64,000 nucleotides of DNA, taken from Microcella sp. (lineage in GTDB: Bacteria > Actinomycetota > Actinomycetes > Actinomycetales > Microbacteriaceae). Below, in pieces: positions 32,829-42,074 of this stretch. Every line of letters starts with the position of its first letter. The stretch's first letter is position 1. The stretch spans positions 124,001 through 188,000 of the forward strand of contig NZ_CP075524.1 of the NCBI RefSeq assembly GCF_025808395.1, read 5' to 3'. Both the position numbers and the translations under genes were made by a program. Under the pieces are notes generated by a model, which was given only the letters and a program-made list of their open reading frames with translations, made no database searches and was not told where the DNA came from.

Positions 32829-34118
32829 GTGCCTCGACTCACCGCCCGCGGCGTCGCCTTTCTGCTCGTCGGGCTGGCGGCGGGCGTGATCGCCTACCTG
32901 TCGGCTCGCCCCGAGCTTCTGGCGATCGCAGCGGTGGCGGTCGCGGCTCCGCTCATCGCGCTGGTGATGGTGGCGACGTCGAGGCCGCGGGTTCGCGTGA
33001 CTCGGCAGCTCGAGCCGGTGGTGGCCACCGAGGCCGAGACGGTGCGGGTGAGTGTGACAGTCTCGGGGCGCGCACGCGCGGCCGAGTGGGTCGAGCGCGT
33101 GCCGATGCCGCCCGGTTTCGCAGGCCCCGGGCGGTTGCGAGAGGTGCGCGAAACGCGGCCTGCCGCCTTCGGATACCGTTTCGCTCCCGCCCGACGCGGC
33201 CTGGTCTCGGTCGGCCCTCTGCTGATCGAAGACCGCGACCCGTTCGCGCTCGCCGTGCGCGTGAGCGACACGATCGCCACGACCACGCAACTGGTGATCC
33301 CGGCGGTCACTGCACTGCCGCCCGGGCCGGTGCCCGACCCGTCGACCGATGCAGGCCCTCGAACGACGCGTTCTCGCGAGCGTTCTGACGACGACGTGGT
33401 GACGCGCGAGTATCGCGACGGCGATGCCCTGCGGCGCGTGCACTGGCGCGTCACCGCCCGGCACGGCGAGCTCATGGTGCGGCAAGACGAACCCCAGGCG
33501 GGCCCGCACGCCCGCCTCATCGTCGACACCCAGTCGCCGTCGTACCTCGACTCTGTCACGGCTCCCCGAGGTCGACGTGGGGCCGGCAGCGCCGACTTCG
33601 AGTGGGTCGTGCGCATGGCGGCATCGGCGGCTGTGCACCTCGCCGAACGGGGCTACTCTGTCGACCTCGCCACGTCGGCTGCTCGCAGCGATGACGAGCC
33701 AGATGTCGCGCTCGCTGATGGCCCGGTCGGTGCGGTGCTGGGCGAGCTCGCGCTCGTGCAGCTCGCGGCGCGCGTCGACGACCTCTCTGAGGGTCTGCCG
33801 TCGCTCACGCGGGCCGGCTCCTTCCCGGTCGTGGCGCTGTCGGGCGCCCCCGATGTCGAGACGGTGCGGTGGATGCTCTCTCAACGCGCCCCCGCTTCGC
33901 CCGCCGTCGCTCTGCTCGTCGGCCCTGCGGCGCCGGTCACGCGCCCTGACGGGTCGATCGACGACGACCCTGCACTGGATGCGTTCGCGCGAGCCGGGTG
34001 GCGGGCAGCGCGGGTGTCTGCTCGCCTCACCCCCGACTCGGCGTGGCTCGCCCTGCTCGGGGTCGCCGAGCCTGACCTGCCCGACTGGGCGCTGGCGCGC
34101 ACGGAGTCGCATGCCTGA
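32829..34118 (+). CDS. DUF58-domain membrane protein
   Basis: The 429-residue protein has two hydrophobic N-terminal segments (about residues 6-23 and 28-46), then the DUF58 signature REYRDGDALRRVHWRVTARHGELMVRQDE near residue 195. DUF58 proteins typically pair with MoxR ATPases and TgpA-like transglutaminases in cell-envelope or stress operons. GTG 32829 starts eight bases after the MoxR stop; the end overlaps tgpA by eight bases. Confidence 0.9.
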   Translation: MPRLTARGVAFLLVGLAAGVIAYLSARPELLAIAAVAVAAPLIALVMVATSRPRVRVTRQLEPVVATEAETVRVSVTVSGRARAAEWVERVPMPPGFAGPGRLREVRETRPAAFGYRFAPARRGLVSVGPLLIEDRDPFALAVRVSDTIATTTQLVIPAVTALPPGPVPDPSTDAGPRTTRSRERSDDDVVTREYRDGDALRRVHWRVTARHGELMVRQDEPQAGPHARLIVDTQSPSYLDSVTAPRGRRGAGSADFEWVVRMAASAAVHLAERGYSVDLATSAARSDDEPDVALADGPVGAVLGELALVQLAARVDDLSEGLPSLTRAGSFPVVALSGAPDVETVRWMLSQRAPASPAVALLVGPAAPVTRPDGSIDDDPALDAFARAGWRAARVSARLTPDSAWLALLGVAEPDLPDWALARTESHA

Positions 34119-36453
34119 GCCTTCGACGTCGCAGATTCCGCAGCAGCGCCCGACGGTCTGGCTCAGCGCGGCCGCTCTGCTGTGCGTGGCCGCTGCTCTG
34201 ACGGGTTTCGGGGTGCTGCTCGACGAGGGGCTCTGGGGCCCGAGCGCCATGCTCGTCGCGGCAGCAGCGGTCGCGAGCGGCGTCATCGTTCGTGCCACCC
34301 TGCGGCGCGCTCGCCGGCTCGTCGTCACGGTGACCGCGCTCGGCGCTTCGCTCGTCGGGGGTCTCATCGCCTTGACGGTCGCGTTCGCCGCCGATACCGC
34401 CGTGTTCGGGGTGGTGCCGCTGCCGTCGACACTGCAGCGCTTCTCTGAGCTCATCGCTGCGGGGGAGCTGTCGATCGTGCAGCAGTCGATTCCTGCGGCG
34501 GCAGACGATGGCATTCGCTTCTTGGTGGCGTCGGGGGTCGCCGCGTTCGCGGTGCTCATCGACGCCGTGGCGACGATGAGCCGTCGACCAGCGCTCGCCG
34601 CGATTCCGCTGCTGGGAATGCTGGCGGTGCCGGTCATCCTCGCTCCTGGCGGGCTGCCGCTGCTCTCGGTGATCGCCACCACTGCGGCGTTCTTGGTGCT
34701 GCTCGCTCTGCACCGGCCTGCGGCGAGTGGCGGCGTGTCTGCGGCGGGCCGCGCCGTCGCGGCGGCGACGGCGGTGCTGGCGACGGCGCTCATCGTTCCG
34801 CCGCTGCTGCCGTCGGTCGTCGCCGGCGCCGCCCCGTCGGGGTCGGGCCCTGTCGGGCTCATCACCGGCATCAACCCTTCGCTCACGCTCGGCAACGATC
34901 TGCGTCGGTCGAATCCGGTGACGGCGCTGCGGTACAGCACCGATGCCGGTGGAGGGTTGTATCTGACGCTCTCGCATCTGGCCGAGTTCGATGAGCGCAG
35001 TGTGCAGCCTGTGCTGGCGACACGCGAGACGTCAGCCGAGCAGATCGGCCCTCCTGCGTGGCTCGGTGCTGACGTCGCGACCACTCCCGCGTCGACCCGC
35101 ATCCGCCTCGAGAGTGTGCGCACGAGGTGGGTGCCGTTGCCGAGCGCTCCGACCGGCATCGCGGGGCTGGGGGCTGACTGGCTCGTGAACGATGCCGGCA
35201 TCACGCTCAGCACGGTCGAGGGCACCATTCGCAATGCCGAGTACGTCGTCGACAGCCTCGTGGCCGAGCCCACGCCCGAGCAGTTGCGCGCCGCCGCCGT
35301 CGATGCGGCGGGTCTCGACGTGTTTCGCGCGGTGCCTGCCGGCATCGACCCCGTCATCGCGAGCACGGCTCGCCAGGTCGCCGACGCCGCCCTCGGCGAC
35401 TCGCCATACGATCAGGCACTCGCTCTGCAGCGCTTCTTCACGAGCGGCGATTTCGAATACTCCGAGTCGGCGCCGGTCGAACTCGGCTATGACGGCACGA
35501 GTGCCGACATCGTGGCCGTGTTTCTCGAGGTCAGGTCGGGCTATTGCGTGCACTACGCGGCCGCGATGACGCTCATGGCGCGCACGCTCGGTATTCCGTC
35601 GCGCATCGCCGTGGGCTTCTTGCCGGGCGCGCGCAATCCCGACGTGCCGAACGAGTTCGTGGTGAGCACTGATGATCTGCACGCGTGGCCAGAACTGCAC
35701 TTCGACGAGGTCGGCTGGGTGCGCTTCGAGCCGACCCCGTCTCGCGGCGCAGTGCCCGACTACGCCTCGGCCGACATCGCGCCGCCCGACGTCGAGCCTC
35801 AGATCGACCCAGAGACCGGAGAGGTCATCGACCCGAGCCCGGTCGAACCTGAGGCGCCCGAGCCTGTCGACCCGGTCGACCGTGTGACGGGCCCGATCGA
35901 CGCCCCCGACGCCTCTGAGTTGACAGACCCTGGCGCTGCGGGGTCGCCCGACGATGCCGACACCGGCGCAGCCCTGAATGATGGCAGGGATGCCCGCCTG
36001 CTGGGCACGCTCATCAGCGGGCTGCTCGTGGTGCTCGTCGTCGCCCCAGGTGTCTGGCGTGTGCTGCGCCGCGCGGCGCGACTGCGCAGCGGAGACGCCC
36101 TCGAGCACTGGCGCGAGGTGCGCGACACTGCTCGCGATCTGGGGCTGCCCGCCGACCCCGAGTCGACTCCTCGCCAGTTGGCGGCTCTCTGGGCGCGCGA
36201 GTGGTCGAGCGATGACCGCGAGCGGCTCGAGAGGGTGCGCTCGGCGCTGGAGTCGCGCGCGTTCGACCGCACGTCGACGGTTGTCGAGTCTGACGATGCA
36301 CGAGCGCTGCTGCCCGCCCTGCGGCGATCGGCACCGTGGTGGTGGAGGGGCCTCGCGCTCATCGCTCCGACGTCGTTGCTCGAGCGTGCGCGCCGTGATG
36401 AGAGGCTCGTCGTCGAGGGCGTCTCGTCGGGCGCGCCGCCGTCGGCGTCATAG
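34111..36453 (+). CDS. TgpA-type membrane transglutaminase-like protein
   Basis: The 780-residue protein has about six N-terminal membrane segments (residues about 15-240), an extracytoplasmic transglutaminase-core domain with catalytic Cys479 (SGYCVHYAAAMTLMA) and His524 (DDLHAWPELHF) followed by WVRFEPTP, a Pro/Asp/Glu-rich linker (about 555-620), one more membrane helix (near 630-650) and a cytosolic DUF4129-like tail. It likely crosslinks or cleaves envelope proteins. It closes the MoxR-DUF58-TgpA operon. Confidence 0.9.
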   Translation: MPEPSTSQIPQQRPTVWLSAAALLCVAAALTGFGVLLDEGLWGPSAMLVAAAAVASGVIVRATLRRARRLVVTVTALGASLVGGLIALTVAFAADTAVFGVVPLPSTLQRFSELIAAGELSIVQQSIPAAADDGIRFLVASGVAAFAVLIDAVATMSRRPALAAIPLLGMLAVPVILAPGGLPLLSVIATTAAFLVLLALHRPAASGGVSAAGRAVAAATAVLATALIVPPLLPSVVAGAAPSGSGPVGLITGINPSLTLGNDLRRSNPVTALRYSTDAGGGLYLTLSHLAEFDERSVQPVLATRETSAEQIGPPAWLGADVATTPASTRIRLESVRTRWVPLPSAPTGIAGLGADWLVNDAGITLSTVEGTIRNAEYVVDSLVAEPTPEQLRAAAVDAAGLDVFRAVPAGIDPVIASTARQVADAALGDSPYDQALALQRFFTSGDFEYSESAPVELGYDGTSADIVAVFLEVRSGYCVHYAAAMTLMARTLGIPSRIAVGFLPGARNPDVPNEFVVSTDDLHAWPELHFDEVGWVRFEPTPSRGAVPDYASADIAPPDVEPQIDPETGEVIDPSPVEPEAPEPVDPVDRVTGPIDAPDASELTDPGAAGSPDDADTGAALNDGRDARLLGTLISGLLVVLVVAPGVWRVLRRAARLRSGDALEHWREVRDTARDLGLPADPESTPRQLAALWAREWSSDDRERLERVRSALESRAFDRTSTVVESDDARALLPALRRSAPWWWRGLALIAPTSLLERARRDERLVVEGVSSGAPPSAS

Positions 36454-36463
36454 GCTGAGCGCC

Positions 36464-37087
36464 GTGGCAGCCCTCGTCAGCCTGGTGATTCCGGTGCGTC
36501 CGGCAGCGACCGCGAAGTCTCGCCTGGCCGTCGACCGCTCTGCAGAGGCGCACTCGCGTCGGGCTGCTCTCGCTGCCGCGATCGCGCTCGACACCGTCGA
36601 GGCAGCGCGCGCGAGCCTCTCGGTCGGCGAGGTCTTCGTCGTCGGCTCTCTCGCTGAGCCTGTCGCCGGCGTGCAGCTCGTCGACGAGCCGGGGCTGGGG
36701 CTGCTCGTCGCGATCGCTGAAGGGTTGGCGCGCTGCGACGCTGCGGCACCCACCGCGGTGCTGCTCGGAGACCTGCCGGCCCTGCAGCCCGCCGACCTCG
36801 ACGCTGCACTGCTCGGCGCGAGCGAGCATCACTGGTCGTTCGTCGCCGACGCCGATGGTGCCGGAACCACGCTCGTGGTCGCGCAGGCCGGTCTGCCGCA
36901 CTCGTTGAGGTTCGGGGTCGGGTCGGCCGAGCAGCACAGCCTCGCCGGTTACGCAGAGCTCGACGTGCCCGTCACGTCGGGCCTGCGCCGCGACGTCGAC
37001 ACCCTCGAGCAGCTCGACGAGCTGACGCGCCTCGCGCGTGAGGCAGTCGTGCGGCTCGGCCCGCGCACGAGCGCTCTCGTGCAGTGA
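36464..37087 (+). CDS. cofC: CofC/FbiD: phospholactate or PEP guanylyltransferase
   Basis: The 207-residue enzyme makes the GDP-activated three-carbon donor (lactyl- or enolpyruvyl-diphosphoguanosine) that CofD attaches to the deazaflavin Fo. It has VSLVIPVRPAATAKSRLAVD, VLLGDLPALQPADLDAALL and DADGAGTTLVVAQAG, then LRRDVDTLEQLDEL, all standard for CofC. It starts at GTG 36464, ten bases after the transglutaminase stop, and converges on fbiC. It is the canonical copy when compared with the paralog at 31093. Confidence 0.92.
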   Translation: MAALVSLVIPVRPAATAKSRLAVDRSAEAHSRRAALAAAIALDTVEAARASLSVGEVFVVGSLAEPVAGVQLVDEPGLGLLVAIAEGLARCDAAAPTAVLLGDLPALQPADLDAALLGASEHHWSFVADADGAGTTLVVAQAGLPHSLRFGVGSAEQHSLAGYAELDVPVTSGLRRDVDTLEQLDELTRLAREAVVRLGPRTSALVQ

Positions 37088-37102
37088 GCGTGGGTGGGGC
37101 CG

Positions 37103-39730
37103 CTACGCGCCGCTGCGCACGTCGGCGACGGTGAGCGACAGTCGTCGGCCTGTCGCTGCATAGCCTTGTTCGCGGTGCGCTTGCGCGACGGCGACGCGCT
37201 CGGGGTCGGGCTCGCCGTAGGTCGTCGTGCGCTGGCGCGCGACGCGGCCGATCGACTCGGCCAGGGCCTCGAGCTCGGCGACCGTCTTCTCTGAACCGTT
37301 GTCGGCGCCCGCCATGCGGCTGATGGTCTCTTCCATGAGGGTGCCGCCCACGTCGTCGGCACCGCCGCGCAGCATGAGCCGAGTGCCGTCGTCGCCGAGC
37401 TTGACCCACGAGGTCTGCACGTGGTCGATGCGACCGTGCAGCATGAGGCGCGCGACGGCGTGCACCGCCCGGTTCTCTTGCGGCGTCGGGCCGGGGCGCG
37501 CCACACCCGCGAGGTAGACCGGCGAGTTGGCGTGCACGAAGGGCAGCAGCACGAACTCGGTGAAGCCTCCGGTGTCGTCGTGCACGCGAGCCAGGGTGCG
37601 CAAGTGGGCGACCCAGTGGTGCGGAGCATCCACGTGCCCGTACATCATCGTGCTCGACGAGCGAATGCCGAGCCGATGCGCGGTCGAGACGATCTCGATC
37701 CATTCGGCGGAGGGCAGCTTGCCCTTCGTGAGCACCCAGCGCACGTCGTCGTCGAGAATCTCGGCTGCCGTACCAGGGATCGTGTCGAGCCCCGCCTCTT
37801 TCGCGGCGGTCAAGAACTCGGCGAATGAGAGCCCGGTTCGGGATGCTCCGTTGACGATCTCCATGGGGCTGAAGGCGTGCAGATGCATGTCGGGCTGTCG
37901 ACGCTTCACTTCGCGTGCGAGGTCGAAGTATGCCGTGCCGGGAAGGTCGGGGTGGATTCCGCCTTGCATGCAGATCTCGGTCGCGCCGAGGGCCCACGCT
38001 TCGTCGACCCGGTCGCCGACCTGCTGCATCGAGAGCGTGAAGGCGTCGGCGTCGGTGCGCCGTTGCGCGAAGGCGCAGAAGCGGCAGCCGGTGTAGCAGA
38101 CGTTGGTGAAGTTGATGTTGCGGTTGACGACGTAGCCGACGCTGTCTCCGACGGTGTCGCGGCGCACTCGGTCGGCGAGGTCGGCGAGCGCGTCGAGGTC
38201 GGCGCCGTCGGCACCGAGCAGGGTGAGGTAGTCGTCATCGTTCAGACCGGCAGGGGCATCCTCGGCCTTGCGCAGCACTGCGGCGACGCCGGTGCTGATG
38301 CCGACGGTGCGCTCGCGAGCCTCGGTCGTGCTCTCGCGAAGCTCGGCCCAGTCGCCGTAGACGTCGTCGAAGTCGCTGCGGGTCTGCGTGCGCCGGCCCT
38401 CGGTGTCGATCTCGACGTGCAGGTCGGTGCGGCCGGTTCCGGCGCGCGTCGCCCAGTCGGGGTCTGGCTCTTGCCACGGGATTCCCCGCAGCACCGCCGA
38501 CTCGTTCGCGAGCCCGTCTGGCGCGGCGAGCGCCCGCACGTGCGGCACGATGCGGGGGTCGAGCCACGGTTCTTCGGCGCGCACGTAGTGCGGGTGCGCG
38601 GTGAGGCGCTCGCGCAGCGTGTAGCCGCTCTCGGCGGTGAGGCGGGCGAGTTCGTCGATCTGCGGCCAGGGGCGCTCGGGGTTGACGTGGTCGGGGGTGA
38701 GCGGGCTCACTCCGCCCCAGTCGTCGATGCCTGCGCGCACGAGCAGCTGCAGCTCTTCGGCGTCGGTGAGGTTCGGGGGTGCTTGCACGCGCGCGCCGGG
38801 CCCGAGCACGAGTCGGCTGACGGCGACGGCGGCGATGTACTCCTGCAGGGCGAGGTCGTCGGCGGCGCGCATGGCCGTGCGGGGTTTGGCGCGAAAGTTC
38901 TGAATGATGACTTCTTGCACGTGCCCGTGCCGTCGTGCGGTCGCACGGATGGCGAACATGCCGTCGACGCGTTCGGCGTAGGTCTCGCCGATGCCGAGCA
39001 GCAGTCCGGTCGTGAAGGGTATGGCGCTGCGGCCGGCGTCTTCGAGCACACGAAGACGCAGCTCGGGGTCTTTGTCTGGGCTGCCGAAGTGGGCGAGCCC
39101 GCGAGTCTCGAACAGTCGGCGCGATGTCGTCTCGAGCATCATGCCCATGCTGGGCGCGACGGGCTTGAGCCGCTGCAGCTCTTGCCAGGTCATGACGCCG
39201 GGGTTGAGGTGGGGCAGCAGTCCGGTCTCTTCGAGCACGAGGATGGCCACGGAGCGCAAGTAGTCGATCGTCGAGTCGTAGCCGCGCGCGTCGAGCCACT
39301 CGCGCGCGGCGGGCCAGCGATCTTCTGGGCGGTCGCCGAGTGTGAAGAGGGCCTCTTTGCAGCCGAGTGCGGCGCCCTGGCGTGCGATCTCGAGCACCTC
39401 GTCGGGGGAGAGGTAGGGAGCTTTGCCCTCTGCGGCGAGCTGGTTCGGGGTCTGCACGAAGACGCAGTAGTGGCAGCGGTCGCGGCACAGGTGCGTCAGC
39501 GGTATGAAGACTTTGCGCGAGTAGGTGATGACTCCGGGGCGTCCGGCGCGTTCGAGGCCTGCGTCGCGCACTCGGCTGGCGACGGCGAGCAGCCTGTCGA
39601 GGTCGTCTGCCCTGCAGTGCAGCAGCGTCTCGGCTTCTGTGGTGTCGAGGGTCACACCGGTCTCGGCGCGTTTGAGTGCTCGTGAGATCGCCGAGGCGGT
39701 GGGCACGAACGAGGTCGTGGTGTCGGTCAT
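37103..39730 (-). CDS. fbiC: FbiC: 7,8-didemethyl-8-hydroxy-5-deazariboflavin (Fo) synthase
   Basis: The 875-residue fused CofG/CofH protein joins tyrosine and 5-amino-6-ribitylaminouracil into Fo by two radical-SAM steps. It has two 4Fe-4S motifs: CRDRCHYC (Cys82, 86, 89; CofG half) and CYTGCRFC (Cys545, 549, 552; CofH half). Single-polypeptide FbiC is the actinobacterial form; archaea encode CofG and CofH separately. ATG 39730 follows a gggagcac region. It is transcribed toward cofC and away from the low-complexity region. Confidence 0.96.
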   Translation of the reverse strand: MTDTTTSFVPTASAISRALKRAETGVTLDTTEAETLLHCRADDLDRLLAVASRVRDAGLERAGRPGVITYSRKVFIPLTHLCRDRCHYCVFVQTPNQLAAEGKAPYLSPDEVLEIARQGAALGCKEALFTLGDRPEDRWPAAREWLDARGYDSTIDYLRSVAILVLEETGLLPHLNPGVMTWQELQRLKPVAPSMGMMLETTSRRLFETRGLAHFGSPDKDPELRLRVLEDAGRSAIPFTTGLLLGIGETYAERVDGMFAIRATARRHGHVQEVIIQNFRAKPRTAMRAADDLALQEYIAAVAVSRLVLGPGARVQAPPNLTDAEELQLLVRAGIDDWGGVSPLTPDHVNPERPWPQIDELARLTAESGYTLRERLTAHPHYVRAEEPWLDPRIVPHVRALAAPDGLANESAVLRGIPWQEPDPDWATRAGTGRTDLHVEIDTEGRRTQTRSDFDDVYGDWAELRESTTEARERTVGISTGVAAVLRKAEDAPAGLNDDDYLTLLGADGADLDALADLADRVRRDTVGDSVGYVVNRNINFTNVCYTGCRFCAFAQRRTDADAFTLSMQQVGDRVDEAWALGATEICMQGGIHPDLPGTAYFDLAREVKRRQPDMHLHAFSPMEIVNGASRTGLSFAEFLTAAKEAGLDTIPGTAAEILDDDVRWVLTKGKLPSAEWIEIVSTAHRLGIRSSSTMMYGHVDAPHHWVAHLRTLARVHDDTGGFTEFVLLPFVHANSPVYLAGVARPGPTPQENRAVHAVARLMLHGRIDHVQTSWVKLGDDGTRLMLRGGADDVGGTLMEETISRMAGADNGSEKTVAELEALAESIGRVARQRTTTYGEPDPERVAVAQAHREQGYAATGRRLSLTVADVRSGA

Positions 39731-39869
39731 GAGTGCTCCCAGAGAACCGTTCGAGGGCGAGCACGCTGAACTCACCGGGTCGGCCGCGTCAAGATTCGCG
39801 CCCGATCGCTCCCCAGTCCGGGCGCGATGCGTTGGTGCGCCCACTCTACTCGGCACAGCGTCGCCCACT

Positions 39870-40100
39870 TAGCATCGCGCGCCGCCGCGCCCGCTCCCGC
39901 GCCGCCGCCGCTCTCGCCTGCCCCAGCGCTCCCGCCCCGCCCCGCCGCCTCGCCCCGCCCCGCCCCGCCACCCGGCCCGCCACCCGCCCGCCACCCGCCT
40001 CGCCACCCGCCACGCCACCCCCCCCGCCCCCCCCCCCCCCACCCCCCCCCCCGCCCCCGCGCTCGCCCCCGCGCTCGCCCCCGCACTCACTCCCGCCCCG
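39870..40100. repeat. C-rich low-complexity tract upstream of fbiC
   Basis: About 230 bases are almost free of A and T on the plus strand and are built of cgcc/ccacccg units. They end in C-runs of 8 (40018-40025), 14 (40027-40040) and 11 (40042-40052) broken by single G or A. The minus strand, the sense strand for fbiC, therefore carries long G-runs. Frames through it are compositional artefacts, not genes. Together with 40101-40495 it fills the 765-base gap between fbiC and the AbiEi-like remnant. Confidence 0.85.
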
Positions 40101-40132
40101 CCGCTGCTCCCCGGTGGAGCACCAACCTGCAG

Positions 40133-40191
40133 ACTTCAACAACTACGGAGTAACATGACGCTCATTCACATACCTCCGTAGTTGTTGAAGT
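40133..40191. repeat. 18-bp perfect inverted repeat, 23-nt loop
   Basis: acttcaacaactacggag (40133-40150) and its complement (40174-40191) flank a 23-nt spacer. The element is noticeably more AT-rich than the surroundings and directly follows the poly-C tract. Architecture (16-18 bp arms, 22-23 nt loop, divergent intergenic region) parallels the element at 3486-3539, although the arm sequences differ. Confidence 0.85.
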
Positions 40192-40343
40192 GTCTGCGAG
40201 CAGTGCACCCGCCCCATTGCGCGATGTGCTCGACGCCATGCTCGTGTGCGACCTCAACGTTCGGCCGGAGCGTTTGGCCTGCAGGCACGGCCACCGCGAC
40301 TCGCAGTCCGCAACCGGGAGCCTGCCATCCGCGGCCTGCCACC

Positions 40344-40385
40344 CGCAGCCCTCGACCCGCAGCCCTCGACCCGCAGCCCTCGACC
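40344..40385. repeat. 3 x 14-bp tandem repeat
   Basis: The unit cgcagccctcgacc occurs three times in a row, inside a longer degenerate ccgcnncc-rich stretch (about 40300-40400) between the inverted repeat and the AbiEi-like remnant. Nothing coding is visible here. Confidence 0.85.
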
Positions 40386-40495
40386 CGCACCTCGCTGATC
40401 CCGGTGCTCCTCCCCAGCCTCCGCGAGCGCGACCGTGAGGCGTGTGAGTACGAGCTTTCGCTGCACGGCCCGCTCGCCGCACCCACACTGACGCC

Positions 40496-40911
40496 ATGCG
40501 CGGCTTCTCTGGCTTCGATCCGGTCATCAGCAGGCTCGGCGGCATCGCCTCGCGCCGAGAGCTGCGCGACGCTGGCTGGGATGAGACCGAACTGTGGTTC
40601 GCCTGGAGCTATGGCCGACTCGACCGGATTCGCCACGGGTGGTACGCCTCGACAGACCTACCCGACGACGCGCGCGCTGCGTGGAGAGCGGGCGGGCCGC
40701 TCGCCTGCGTCAGCGCTCTTCGTCACCACGGGATGCTCGACGACAGTGACCTGCCGCGCGACCTGCCCCTGCACATCTGTGTAGCCTCAGACGCTCATCT
40801 GCCCCGGAGTTCACAGGCTCACGACTCGCCTGCAGACGTCGTCGTGCACTGGAGCACGGCTGACCGGTACTCCGGCTCGCGTCAGGCGGTCGCCCCGCGG
40901 GTGGCCTTGCG
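40496..40911 (+). pseudogene. Truncated AbiEi-like antitoxin/DUF559-type gene
   Basis: From ATG 40496 the protein begins FDPVISRLGGIASRRELRDAG and continues ELWFAWSYGRLDRIRHGWYA, the winged-helix N-terminus of AbiEi-family (type IV antitoxin) domain proteins, usually about 300 residues with a C-terminal endonuclease-like domain in this group. Recognisable similarity stops near residue 125 (VVVHWSTADRYSG). The frame then runs without a stop into antisense cofD, to 41104. The C-terminal half is missing, so I call it a remnant left by deletion at the cofD boundary. Confidence 0.6.
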
Positions 40912-41910
40912 TCAGGCGCGCGCCTGCTCCAGCCCAGTCGCCAGGGCCGCCGCGGCCAGGGCGGCTGAGGTGTCGAGGTCTCGCATCCAGAGGGGCACCG
41001 CGGCGGCGGCGAAGCCGTCTGCGCGCAACCCGGCCACGAGCGACTCGTCTTCGACGCCGACCAACCAGGCGTCGAGCAGCCCACCAGCTGGCCGGGCCCC
41101 GTAGAGCCGAGCGACAGCGCCGGCATCCGTCGCCACACCGATCGCCGACAAGCACGCATCTGCCATGCCGCGCACCGCCGCGCCCGCGATGATCGGCGAC
41201 ACTCCAACAACGGGAGCAGTACCGGCGCCCGCAGTGAGCACCGCCTCGCGCATGCCCGGAACACTCAGAATCGTGCCGATCGAGACGACCGGGTTCGACG
41301 GCGCAATGATCACGACGTCGGCGGCCTCGAGCGCCGCGAGGACCCCCGGCGCAGGGCGGGCCTCGGCGACACCCTGCTGCTCGAAGCGTGCGACGGGCAG
41401 AGTCGCGCGATGGCGAGTCCACCACTCCTGAAAGTGCAGACGCTCACCCGCGGTCGTGACCACGTGCGTATCGACCTCGTCGTCGGTCGCGGGGTGCAGT
41501 GTCACCCCGAGCGGCCACCGCTGCTGCAGCCGGCGCGACACCTCTGACGGGCTCAGCCCCGCGCGCAACCATGCCGAGCGAGCAATGTGGGTGCCCAGGT
41601 CGAGGTCGCCGAGCGTGAACCAGTCGGGAGTCACCCCGTGGGCCTGCAACTCGGCCGACACCCGCTCGGTCTCGCCGACGCGGCCCCACCCCCGCACCTC
41701 GTCGTTCTGACCAGACAGCGTGTACAGCAGCGAATCGTGGTCGGGGGCGATGCGCAAGCCCGCGAGCCACCAATCGTCACCCGTGTTCACGATGACATCG
41801 ATGTCGGCGTTCGCGAGCGCAGCATCCGGGGCCGCACGGCGCACCGCCTCACGCACGCCGCGCACGAAACGTGCGCCTCCGACCCCGCCGGCGAGCACCA
41901 CGATCTTCAT
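40912..41910 (-). CDS. cofD: CofD/FbiA: Fo 2-phospho-L-lactate (or PEP) transferase
   Basis: The 332-residue enzyme transfers the phospho-three-carbon group from the CofC product to Fo, forming F420-0 or dehydro-F420-0. It has the N-terminal GDP/Fo-binding VVLAGGVGGARFVRGVRE, VIVNTGDDWWLAGLRI, LGDLDLGTHIAR and the C-terminal IIAPSNPVVSIGTILSVPGM. This is the usual family layout. It is divergent from the module B operon, with 164 bases between start codons, and its end abuts the broken AbiEi-like gene. Confidence 0.95.
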   Translation of the reverse strand: MKIVVLAGGVGGARFVRGVREAVRRAAPDAALANADIDVIVNTGDDWWLAGLRIAPDHDSLLYTLSGQNDEVRGWGRVGETERVSAELQAHGVTPDWFTLGDLDLGTHIARSAWLRAGLSPSEVSRRLQQRWPLGVTLHPATDDEVDTHVVTTAGERLHFQEWWTRHRATLPVARFEQQGVAEARPAPGVLAALEAADVVIIAPSNPVVSIGTILSVPGMREAVLTAGAGTAPVVGVSPIIAGAAVRGMADACLSAIGVATDAGAVARLYGARPAGGLLDAWLVGVEDESLVAGLRADGFAAAAVPLWMRDLDTSAALAAAALATGLEQARA

Positions 41911-42074
41911 GCCTGCAACGCTAGCCCTCACGGCGACCTGCTCATGTGCGCGTGGCGCTGTTCAGGTGCGCAGATGCGCCCTACCGTGTAACTCACGCGT
42001 CACTGGGCGAAACGAGTCGGAAACGCTCGAAGCGCACACTGGCCCCAGTTCGATGAAGAAGAGGGGAACCACCC

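Noticed and set aside
37877..39685. 602-codon plus-strand frame opposite fbiC
   Set aside because: It is the shadow of fbiC, which has both 4Fe-4S motifs in the other strand; no domain is seen.
39827..40158. Several overlapping frames encoding poly-Pro, poly-Gly or poly-Ala in the C-rich tract
   Set aside because: All six frames are open only because the tract lacks A and T; the products are simple repeats with no start-site signals.
40133..40191. Inverted repeat as a rho-independent terminator
   Set aside because: It lies upstream of both flanking genes, has a 23-nt loop and no T-tract.
40151..40420. Tandem repeats near 40344 as a CRISPR array
   Set aside because: The 14-bp units are contiguous with no unique spacers, and no cas genes are nearby.
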